A stretch of DNA of 8,903 nucleotides from JACVRW01 sp035947555. GTDB lineage: Bacteria > Actinomycetota > Thermoleophilia > Solirubrobacterales > Thermoleophilaceae. The notes below the pieces were generated by a model. It did not search any database. It saw only the letters and a list, made by a program, of their open reading frames with translations, and was not told the origin of the DNA. The stretch covers positions 1 through 8,903 of the forward strand of contig DASZJZ010000215.1 of the NCBI GenBank assembly GCA_035947555.1. Reading direction: 5' to 3'. The translations under genes and the position numbers were made by a program. Numbering within the stretch: position 1 is the stretch's first letter; each line of letters starts with the position of its first letter. Below, in pieces: positions 1-5,249 of the stretch.

Positions 1-519
1 GCCGACCAGTCGCGCACGATCCGGATCCCCGTGCACATGGTGGAGCGGATGAACCGGGTGGCGCGCGCGCGGCGGATGCTGATGCAGAAGCACAACCGCG
101 AGCCGACGCCGGAGGAGATCGGCGAGCTCGTGGAGATGACGCCGAAGAAGGTGGAGGAGATCCTGAAGCTGGGCCAGGAGCCGGTCTCCCTGGAGGCGCC
201 GGTGGGAGGCGAGGACGGAGACGCCTCGCTGGGCGACTTCATCGAGGACAACGCCGGCGACCGCCCGCTCGAGGTGGTGGCGAACCGGATCAGGGACGCG
301 GACCTCCTGAAGGTCCTGGATTCGCTGCCCTGGCGAGAACGCCGCGTAATCGAGCTGCGCTACGGCCTCGGCGACAAGGGCCCGATGACCCTCGAGGACA
401 TCGGCCACGAGGTGGGCGTGACCCGCGAACGGGTGCGCCAGATCGAATCCAAAACGCTGGCGATGCTGAAGTCGTCAGGCGGCGCGGACAGGCTCGCGGG
501 GACAGCGGACGAAGCGTGA
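1..519 (+). CDS. rpoD: Primary sigma factor (RpoD/SigA family), C-terminal part; 5' end outside window
   Basis: This is the C-terminal 172 residues of a sigma-70 family factor, which directs RNA polymerase to promoters. The frame is open from base 1, beginning ADQSRTIRIPVHM, so the gene starts upstream and the ATG at 31 is internal. The RTIRIPVHM stretch marks the region 2.4/3.0 border typical of primary sigma factors. Region 3 follows (EPTPEEIGELVEMTPKKVEEIL and the acidic SLGDFIED). Region 4 includes SLPWRERRVIELRYGL and the helix-turn-helix TLEDIGHEVGVTRERVRQIE, at about 384-450, which contacts the -35 element. The tail after the helix-turn-helix (LKSSGGADRLAGTADEA) lacks the usual LRHP-type ending of RpoD, so the extreme C-terminus is divergent. 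Regions 1 and 2 cannot be seen. A non-essential HrdB-like paralogue is possible, but the motifs fit a group 1 or group 2 factor best. Confidence 0.93.
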   Translation, partial: ADQSRTIRIPVHMVERMNRVARARRMLMQKHNREPTPEEIGELVEMTPKKVEEILKLGQEPVSLEAPVGGEDGDASLGDFIEDNAGDRPLEVVANRIRDADLLKVLDSLPWRERRVIELRYGLGDKGPMTLEDIGHEVGVTRERVRQIESKTLAMLKSSGGADRLAGTADEA

Positions 520-532
520 TCTTCCGTCCGGC

Positions 533-552
533 ACACGAACTAGTGTTCGTGT
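533..552. promoter_or_regulatory. Palindromic operator candidate matching the Gram-positive LexA/SOS box core
   Basis: A perfect inverted repeat, ACACGAAC-TAGT-GTTCGTGT, has 8-base arms and a 4-base centre. It contains CGAAC-N4-GTTCG, the core of LexA (DinR) boxes known from Bacillus and mycobacteria. It lies 2 bases before the GTG of the HNH gene and covers the apparent -10 hexamer (541-546), a placement suited to repression. The match is seen directly; LexA binding is inferred. The same palindrome could be a small transcriptional hairpin, but no T-tract follows it. Confidence 0.5.
541..546 (+). promoter_or_regulatory. -10 element of the HNH gene, leaderless geometry
   Basis: TAGTGT fits the TAnnnT -10 consensus and lies 7 bases before the GTG start at 554, so transcription would begin at or next to the first base of the start codon. 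No convincing -35 hexamer is seen about 17 bases upstream. The hexamer lies in the middle of the LexA-like palindrome. Confidence 0.4.
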
Positions 553-553
553 C

Positions 554-937
554 GTGGAGGAGGCGCTGCCGAAGTACGCCGAACGGGTTTGCCAGACCCA
601 TGGCCGCACCGAGTTCGTTCTAGAGGGCCGCGGCTACTACCGCTGCAAGCGGTGTCGCATGCAGCGGGTGATGGACTGGCGGCGGCGGGCGAAGTTGCTA
701 CTGATCGCCGAGGCGGGCGGTTGCTGCCAGATCTGCGGATACGACCGCTGTACTGGAGCGCTGCACTTCCACCACGTCGATCCGACTCAGAAAGAGTTCG
801 GGATCGCCAGACGCGGGTTCACCCGGTCGATCCCGAAGATGCGAGCCGAGGCCGCGAAGTGCGTCCTATTGTGCTCCAACTGCCACGCCGAGGTCGAGGC
901 GGGAGTCGCTACGCTTCCACATGTCGAGGCGGCGTAG
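554..937 (+). CDS. Zinc-ribbon plus HNH endonuclease-like protein
   Basis: This 127-residue protein has two parts. The N-terminus carries a zinc-ribbon-like set, C13-x2-H16 and C31-x2-C34, followed by a basic linker (MQRVMDWRRRAK). The C-terminal half is an HNH fold: C58-x2-C61 (CQICGY), the catalytic-type LHFHHVDP (H73/H74), then C107-x2-C110 with H111 (LLCSNCHAEVEAG). Cysteines and histidines are complete, so a metal-bound nuclease fold is expected, cleaving or nicking nucleic acid; the substrate is unknown. The GTG start has no Shine-Dalgarno sequence, but a -10-like hexamer lies 7 bases upstream, suggesting a leaderless message. The gene begins 34 bases after the sigma factor stop, under a LexA-like palindrome, which would make it damage-inducible if the box is real. 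It has no phage or restriction-modification partner in view. Third positions look slightly less GC-rich than in its neighbours. Confidence 0.85.
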   Translation: MEEALPKYAERVCQTHGRTEFVLEGRGYYRCKRCRMQRVMDWRRRAKLLLIAEAGGCCQICGYDRCTGALHFHHVDPTQKEFGIARRGFTRSIPKMRAEAAKCVLLCSNCHAEVEAGVATLPHVEAA

Positions 938-969
938 ACCTCCTAAAGCGACGGTTGGCTGTACCCCAT

Positions 970-1042
970 TCCGGGGTGGCGCAATGGGCAGCGCGGCGGA
1001 TTGTTAATCCGTAGGTTGTGGGTTCGAGTCCCACCCCCGGAG
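970..1042 (+). tRNA. trnN: tRNA-Asn (anticodon GTT)
   Basis: A full cloverleaf can be folded. The acceptor stem TCCGGGG (970-976) pairs with CCCCGGA (1035-1041), with G1042 as discriminator. The anticodon stem 996-1000/1008-1012 encloses the loop TTGTTAA with anticodon GTT at 1003-1005. The T arm is GTGGG-TTCGAGT-CCCAC (1018-1034). The 3' CCA is not encoded. No second copy of the tRNA 3' end is seen in the window, so there is no sign of an integrated element here. Confidence 0.97.
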
Positions 1043-1606
1043 CTGGAGCATCGTTGCAAGCGCTCGCCGGGCGTCGTCTGAGGGCCGCCCGTGGACTTCA
1101 CACGGAGCGCTGATCTTTTGGACCGGTCGACAACACTGCCCATCCGGGGCGCGCGCGGCAGGCACTCGAGCAGCCTGACGCCGCGGTGACCCCCGTCACG
1201 CTGCTCGGCGGCGCTTCGGCGGCCCCGGGGCGCTGAGGCACGAGTCCGCATTACTTGCCGTGCATGTGGTCGGCTGGCGCCGGCGCGTCCGATTTGCCAG
1301 CAAGCGGGACTCGCACGGACTCGGTGGCGCCACTGGGCCGTCGGGGCCAACCTCGTGCGCCGGTCAGCCGGCATTGCGGCTCCTGACCAGCCGCGCCCAT
1401 CTCGCTTTACGACTCCCTGCGCGCGCACCCGCACACCGAGCGCGTCGGGTCTTCCAACCGAGCTGGCGCCTCGGCCCTGGGGACGAAGCACCGTCCGTAC
1501 CCCTCGGGCCGCGGCGCGGCCGCAGACTACCCGTCCTGACCCCTCTGGCAGCCCGCCGAAGTTGCACGTGGCGCTGTAACCGGGCCGGCATCTCGGATGG
1601 TCGGTT
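1043..1606. other. 564-base gap between convergent units, no convincing gene
   Basis: This stretch separates the tRNA (plus strand) from the VWA gene stop (minus strand). Open frames exist on both strands, as expected at high GC, but none has a recognisable domain, a start context or the local codon bias. Seen here are a strong imperfect stem-loop (1167-1207), a weaker one (1362-1388) and the short palindrome GTGGCGCCAC near 1324. No integrase remnant and no T-rich terminator was found. Confidence 0.6.
1167..1207. repeat. Stem-loop, 14-base arms with one mismatch
   Basis: CGAGCAGCCTGACG (1167-1180) and CGTCACGCTGCTCG (1194-1207) are reverse complements at 13 of 14 positions, around a 13-base loop. 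The structure lies 125 bases downstream of the tRNA. No T-run follows on either strand, so it is not a textbook intrinsic terminator. It may be an RNA structure or a bidirectional stop between convergent units. Confidence 0.5.
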
Positions 1607-2548
1607 CTAGGGCAGGCGGGCTGTTGCCCTTGTTCCCAGTGCGGCTGCGGCCATCAGCAGGAGGATTCCGCCTGCTGCGAACGCACCCGTGATCTCGCGC
1701 TGTTCCTCCTCGGTGGCGACCCTCGAGCCCAGGTCCTCGTAGAGGCCGCTCAGTTCGTCGGCGTCGTCCACCTCGAAGGCGCGTCCCCCTGACAGCTCGG
1801 CGATCCGGCGCATCGCTTCGGGGTCGGGGGGCACGGGGATCAGCGAGCCGTCCGGTGTGGTGATCGTGGCCGTTCGTGTGCCCAGTGCGACGGTGTGGAT
1901 CGGGATGCCTATCCGACCGGCCTGGCGGGCGACCGGGAGCGGGTCGCGGCCGGTGGTGGTCTCGCCGTCGGAGAGCAGCAGGATGGCCGCCGGCGGGCGC
2001 TCCTCCTCGGGGCCGTCGTCCACAAGGCCGATTGCCGCGGCCAGGGCGTCGCCCGCGGCGGTGCCGCCGTCGGCGCTCAGGGCGTCGATCAGGTCTTCGA
2101 TCTCGTCGCGGTCGTCGGTCGGCGCCTCGACGGTGTGCGGGTCGGTGGAGAACGCGACCGCACCGACGCGCGCCTCCTCCGGCAACTCTTCGAGGAAGCT
2201 CTGGGCGGCGGCGCGGGCGGCCTCGAGGCGGCTCGGGTCGACGTCCTCGGCGAGCATGGAGCGGGAGACGTCGGTCACGAGGACGATCGAGGCTTGCTCC
2301 TTGGGCACCGCGACGGTGGCGTGTGGCCGCGCGAGGGCGAGGGCGAGCATGGCCAGCGACGCCAGGAAGAGCGTGAGGGGCAGGATGCGCCGCCACGACG
2401 AGACGCGCGGGATGAGCGGCGCGAGCGTGGCGACGCCCGGGTACCGGACCGCGTACCGACGGGCGCGCCGCCGCGCGAGCGAGTGCGCGAGCAGGGCGAG
2501 GGGCACGAGCGCGAGCGCCGCGAGGAAGGCGGGGGAGGCGAAGCTCAC
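1607..2548 (-). CDS. Membrane-anchored VWA-domain protein (BatA/BatB-like)
   Basis: This 313-residue protein starts SFASPAFLAALALVPLALL after a GTG at 2548. Two N-terminal hydrophobic helices (about 6-22 and 55-73) are followed by a von Willebrand factor A domain, then a C-terminal membrane helix (FAAGGILLLMAAAALG). The metal-ion-dependent adhesion site is intact: DVSRS (D93, S95, S97), a GGT motif and LLSDGETTTG. This is the usual BatA/BatB layout, with the VWA domain probably facing outside the membrane and binding a protein partner through a metal ion. The start was chosen because GTG overlaps the TGA of the DUF58 gene as GTGA. A longer frame reaching 2839 has an unstructured Arg/Gly/Pro-rich extension lying inside DUF58 and is rejected. 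It is the last gene of the MoxR-DUF58-VWA operon. The partial gene at the right window edge is a paralogue. Confidence 0.9.
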   Translation of the reverse strand: MSFASPAFLAALALVPLALLAHSLARRRARRYAVRYPGVATLAPLIPRVSSWRRILPLTLFLASLAMLALALARPHATVAVPKEQASIVLVTDVSRSMLAEDVDPSRLEAARAAAQSFLEELPEEARVGAVAFSTDPHTVEAPTDDRDEIEDLIDALSADGGTAAGDALAAAIGLVDDGPEEERPPAAILLLSDGETTTGRDPLPVARQAGRIGIPIHTVALGTRTATITTPDGSLIPVPPDPEAMRRIAELSGGRAFEVDDADELSGLYEDLGSRVATEEEQREITGAFAAGGILLLMAAAALGTRATARLP

Positions 2549-3513
2549 GCGAGCCTCCGGCCCAGCTGCCGTGCCCATGCGCCTGAGGTCGACAGGACCA
2601 CATGCTCCGCTCCGGCTCGGCGCAGCGCTGCGGCGACCTCCGCGCGCTCGGATCGGGCGGCGTGGGTGAACCGCTCGCGGAGGCGGCGGTCGCGGGTGTC
2701 CACCTCGATGCGGGCGCCCGTCTCCGGGTCGACCATCGCCAGGCGTCCCACGTCCGGCAGCTCCTCCTCGCGTGGGTCGCGCACCTCGACCGCGAGCACC
2801 GTGTGGCGCGCTCCCAGCGCGGCGAGAGGGCGCGCCCATTCCGGCGGTCCCCCGAAGTCCGAGATCACCACGATCAGGCTCCGGGTCTGGGCTAGGCGGC
2901 CGATCTTGGCGACCGTCGGGGTGAGCGGCTCTCCGCCCGCGCCGTCGGGCGCCACGCCCTCACCGAGCGCCCGGCGAAGCCCGATCCGGGCGCCCCGGCC
3001 GCCGCGCGGCGGCAGCAGCAGGGACGCCTCGGCGCCGAACGTGATCAGGCCCACCCTCCCGCCGCGCCGTATGGCGAGCGCGCCGAGCACGTCCACGACG
3101 CCCTCGGCCACGTCGCTCTTGAGTCGGTCGGCGGTGCCGAATGCCATCGAGGGGGAGAGGTCCACCGCGAGCCACGTGGTGAGGAGCCGTTCCGGCACCT
3201 GTTGGCGCACGTGGGGTATGCCGGTGCGGGCGGTGGCGGCGGGGTCGAGCTGGCGGACGTCGTCGCCGGGCTGATACGGGCGAAGCTGCGCGAGCTCGGT
3301 GCCCGAGCCGACCCCGGCGGCGCGGTGCTCGCCCGCGATGACGCCGCCCGCCCAGCGCACGAAGGCGAGGTCGAGCACCTCGACGAGAGCACCCGGAACG
3401 GGGCCTGGCCCCTGGCGTCCAGGGGGTGGGCGAAGCGCCGCGGACCTCGCGGAGGAGCGGCGCGAGCGGCGGCGCGCGCGCCGGGGCTCCACCGCCGCGA
3501 CGGCCGGCGTCAC
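2545..3513 (-). CDS. DUF58-family protein, soluble form with VWA-like fold
   Basis: This 322-residue protein is the usual partner of MoxR ATPases. The DUF58 signature is clear: GSGTELAQLRPYQPGDDVRQLD followed by TARTGIPHVRQ (about 69-104; most family members have DW rather than DP here). A VWA-like part follows, with DLSPS (D118, S120, S122) and VISDFGG. Many DUF58 proteins have two N-terminal membrane helices; this one has none, and begins instead with an Arg/Ala/Pro-rich stretch of about 40 residues, so it is probably cytoplasmic. The GTG start at 3513 overlaps the MoxR stop as GTGA, and its own TGA overlaps the VWA start in the same way, so translation of all three genes is probably coupled. 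The exact biochemical role of DUF58 is not established. The family is thought to link MoxR to membrane VWA proteins. Confidence 0.92.
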   Translation of the reverse strand: MTPAVAAVEPRRARRRSRRSSARSAALRPPPGRQGPGPVPGALVEVLDLAFVRWAGGVIAGEHRAAGVGSGTELAQLRPYQPGDDVRQLDPAATARTGIPHVRQQVPERLLTTWLAVDLSPSMAFGTADRLKSDVAEGVVDVLGALAIRRGGRVGLITFGAEASLLLPPRGGRGARIGLRRALGEGVAPDGAGGEPLTPTVAKIGRLAQTRSLIVVISDFGGPPEWARPLAALGARHTVLAVEVRDPREEELPDVGRLAMVDPETGARIEVDTRDRRLRERFTHAARSERAEVAAALRRAGAEHVVLSTSGAWARQLGRRLA

Positions 3514-4517
3514 GCCGCCGCGGCCTCCGGGCCGATCACCCGTCGGTCGGGCTCGGGCACGGCCTCCATGATCTTCTCGAGCAGGTCGTCGGGGCGCGTG
3601 CCCTCGCTGAGTCCCTCGTAGCTCAGCACGAGCCGGTGGCGGAGGACCTCGGGGGCGAGGTCGCGCACGTCGCTCGCCAGCACGTGCCGCCGGCCGCGCA
3701 GCAGGGCCAGGGAGCGCGCCGCCTGAACCAGCCCGATCGGCCCGCGCGGCGAGGCTCCGTAGCTCAGCAGCGCCTCGACGTCGGGCAGCCCGTAGCGCCC
3801 GGGCCGGCGGGTGGCGTCCGCGAGCGCGACGGCGTAGTCGACCACCTCGCGGTCCACCATCACCTGCGCGGCGGCCTCGCGGAAGCGCATCAGGTCGGCG
3901 ATCGACAGCCGCTCCTGCACTTCTGCGGCCGGGTCGAGCGAGCGGGTGACCACCGAGGCCTCGTCGCCGGGCGACGGGTAGTCGACGAGGATCTTCATCA
4001 GGAAGCGGTCCACCTGCGCCTCCGGCAGCGGATAGGTGCCCTCCGACTCGATGGGGTTCTGCGTGGCCAGGACGAGGAAGGGGAGCGGCACCAGGAAGGT
4101 GTCGCCCCCGATCGTGACCTGCTGCTCCTGCATCACTTCGAGCAGCGCGGACTGGACCTTGGCGGGAGCGCGGTTGATCTCGTCGGCGAGGAGGAAGTTG
4201 GCGAACACCGGGCCGAGCTCGGTGTCGAAGCGGCCGGTGTCGGGGCGGTAGACGCGCGTGCCGACCAGGTCCGACGGGACCAGGTCCGGCGTGAACTGGA
4301 TGCGGCTGAAGGTGCCGCCGACCACCGAGGCCAGCGTCTTGATCGTCAGCGTCTTCGCCAGTCCGGGCACGCCCTCGAGCAGCACGTGGCCGCCGGTGAG
4401 GAGCGCGACCATGACGCGCTCGAGCATGGCGTCTTGCCCGATGATCACGCGCTTGATCTCGAAGAGGGCGTTCTCGAGGGCCTCCCGGGGTTCCTCGTGC
4501 GGATGGGTGTCGGTCAT
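3510..4517 (-). CDS. MoxR-family AAA+ ATPase
   Basis: This 335-residue AAA+ ATPase is of the MoxR type, a chaperone-like hexamer that remodels or matures partner proteins, usually with DUF58 and VWA partners encoded next door. Counting from the ATG at 4517, visible motifs are Walker A GVPGLAKT (about 49-56), Walker B LLADEIN (D112, E113), sensor 1 LATQNPIESEGTYPLPEAQVDRF and the sensor 2 region ASPRGPIGLVQAARSL. All catalytic motifs look intact and the length is normal for the family. A GTG at 4526 would add three residues. The ATG is preferred because TAGCGT lies exactly 7 bases before it, which fits a leaderless transcript; neither start has a Shine-Dalgarno sequence. It is the first gene of the operon and is divergent from the response regulator gene. 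Confidence 0.95.
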   Translation of the reverse strand: MTDTHPHEEPREALENALFEIKRVIIGQDAMLERVMVALLTGGHVLLEGVPGLAKTLTIKTLASVVGGTFSRIQFTPDLVPSDLVGTRVYRPDTGRFDTELGPVFANFLLADEINRAPAKVQSALLEVMQEQQVTIGGDTFLVPLPFLVLATQNPIESEGTYPLPEAQVDRFLMKILVDYPSPGDEASVVTRSLDPAAEVQERLSIADLMRFREAAAQVMVDREVVDYAVALADATRRPGRYGLPDVEALLSYGASPRGPIGLVQAARSLALLRGRRHVLASDVRDLAPEVLRHRLVLSYEGLSEGTRPDDLLEKIMEAVPEPDRRVIGPEAAAA

Positions 4518-4524
4518 GCGCGCC

Positions 4525-4530
4525 ACGCTA
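4525..4530 (-). promoter_or_regulatory. -10 element of the MoxR operon, leaderless geometry
   Basis: On the minus strand TAGCGT (TAnnnT) is separated from the ATG at 4517 by 7 bases, so the mRNA could start at the initiation codon. No good -35 hexamer is visible. Confidence 0.4.
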
Positions 4531-4535
4531 CGGGG

Positions 4536-4547
4536 GGTGAGGTCACC
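4536..4547. promoter_or_regulatory. Short palindrome in the divergent promoter region
   Basis: GGTGA-GG-TCACC is a 12-base inverted repeat just upstream of the MoxR -10 hexamer and about 50-60 bases upstream of the response regulator start. It could be an operator serving one or both genes. Arms of five bases may well be chance at this GC content. Confidence 0.22.
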
Positions 4548-4582
4548 GGGAGATAACGACGGGGCGGAGTGTGAGCCCGCGT

Positions 4583-4588
4583 TACTCT
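4583..4588 (+). promoter_or_regulatory. -10 element of the response regulator/kinase operon, leaderless geometry
   Basis: TACTCT (TAnnnT) lies 7 bases before the GTG at 4596. This is the same spacing as for the HNH gene and the MoxR operon. No Shine-Dalgarno sequence precedes the GTG, which supports a leaderless message. Confidence 0.42.
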
Positions 4589-4595
4589 CAACTCA

Positions 4596-5249
4596 GTGCG
4601 CGTTCTCGTCGCCGAAGACGAACGCAGGGTCGCCGATGCGGTAGCCCGCGGGCTTCGCCGTGAGGGCATGGCCGTGGACGTGGCGTACGACGGCGCCGCT
4701 GCGCTCGACAAGGCGCGCCTCAACGGATACGACGTCGTGGTGCTCGACCGCGACCTGCCTGTCGTGCACGGCGACGACGTCTGCCGCACCCTGCGCAGCG
4801 AGGACCACCACAGCCGCGTGCTGATGCTCACCGCGGCGGCCGGCACGGAGGAGCTGGTGGACGGTCTCTCGCTCGGCGCCGACGACTACATGGCCAAGCC
4901 GTTCGCCTTCGACGAGCTGGTGGCGCGGCTGCATGCACTCGCGCGGCGCGCCAACCCGCCGCTGCCGCCCACCCTGCGCGCCGGCGATCTGGAGCTCGAC
5001 CCCGCCCGCCACACCGTGGAGCGGGCCGGCCGGCCGGTGGAGCTGACCCCGAAGGAGTTCGCCGTGCTCGAGGCGCTGATGGCCGCGGGCGGCAAGGTGG
5101 TGTCGAACGACGAGCTCGTGGCGCGTGTATGGGACGAGAACGCCGACCCGTTCACCAACTCGGTGCGCATGACGGTTCTCCGGCTGCGCCGGAAGCTCGG
5201 CTCGCCGCCCGTGATCGAGACCGTGAAGGGGGTCGGCTACCGGGTGTGA
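4596..5249 (+). CDS. OmpR/PhoB-family response regulator
   Basis: This 217-residue DNA-binding response regulator is presumably phosphorylated by the kinase encoded next to it. The receiver domain (about 1-115) has the acidic pair E7/D8, phospho-acceptor D51 (VVLDRDLP), T79 (MLTA) and K101 (MAKPF). The C-terminal winged helix (about 122-217) shows RPVELTPKEFAVLEALM, the recognition-helix region NSVRMTVLRLRRKLG and the closing VIETVKGVGYRV, all typical of OmpR/PhoB. Everything needed for phospho-relay is present. The GTG start has no Shine-Dalgarno sequence but a -10-like hexamer 7 bases away. Its TGA overlaps the kinase start as GTGA. The target genes are unknown; the divergent MoxR operon, about 78 bases away, is the obvious nearby candidate. 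Confidence 0.95.
   Translation: MRVLVAEDERRVADAVARGLRREGMAVDVAYDGAAALDKARLNGYDVVVLDRDLPVVHGDDVCRTLRSEDHHSRVLMLTAAAGTEELVDGLSLGADDYMAKPFAFDELVARLHALARRANPPLPPTLRAGDLELDPARHTVERAGRPVELTPKEFAVLEALMAAGGKVVSNDELVARVWDENADPFTNSVRMTVLRLRRKLGSPPVIETVKGVGYRV

Noticed and set aside
533..552. Palindrome read as the intrinsic terminator of the sigma factor gene
   Set aside because: Only 8 base pairs, not GC-rich enough for its length and not followed by a T-run; the operator reading explains its position better.
943..1491. Minus-strand open frame ending in a GGGTRTHNLRINNP-like peptide
   Set aside because: That peptide is the antisense translation of the tRNA-Asn gene, a familiar false protein. The rest has no domain or codon bias.
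1530..1550. TGACCCCT near 1536 as another copy of the repeat found in the kinase
   Set aside because: Only 8 bases agree and there is no palindrome around them.
970..1606. Integrated element at the tRNA-Asn 3' end
   Set aside because: No integrase, no direct repeat of the tRNA 3' end and no phage-like gene is visible in the window.
1260..1610. Plus-strand open frame in the convergent gap
   Set aside because: Low-complexity Arg/Ala/Pro-rich translation with no motif, start context or neighbour support; expected by chance at this GC content.
2549..2839. N-terminal extension of the first VWA protein
   Set aside because: The extension lies inside the DUF58 gene in another frame and is compositionally random; the GTG at 2548 with its GTGA overlap and following signal-anchor sequence fits better.
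1895..3274. Long plus-strand open frame opposite the VWA and DUF58 genes
   Set aside because: Mirror frame produced by GC-rich third positions of the real minus-strand genes; no domain.
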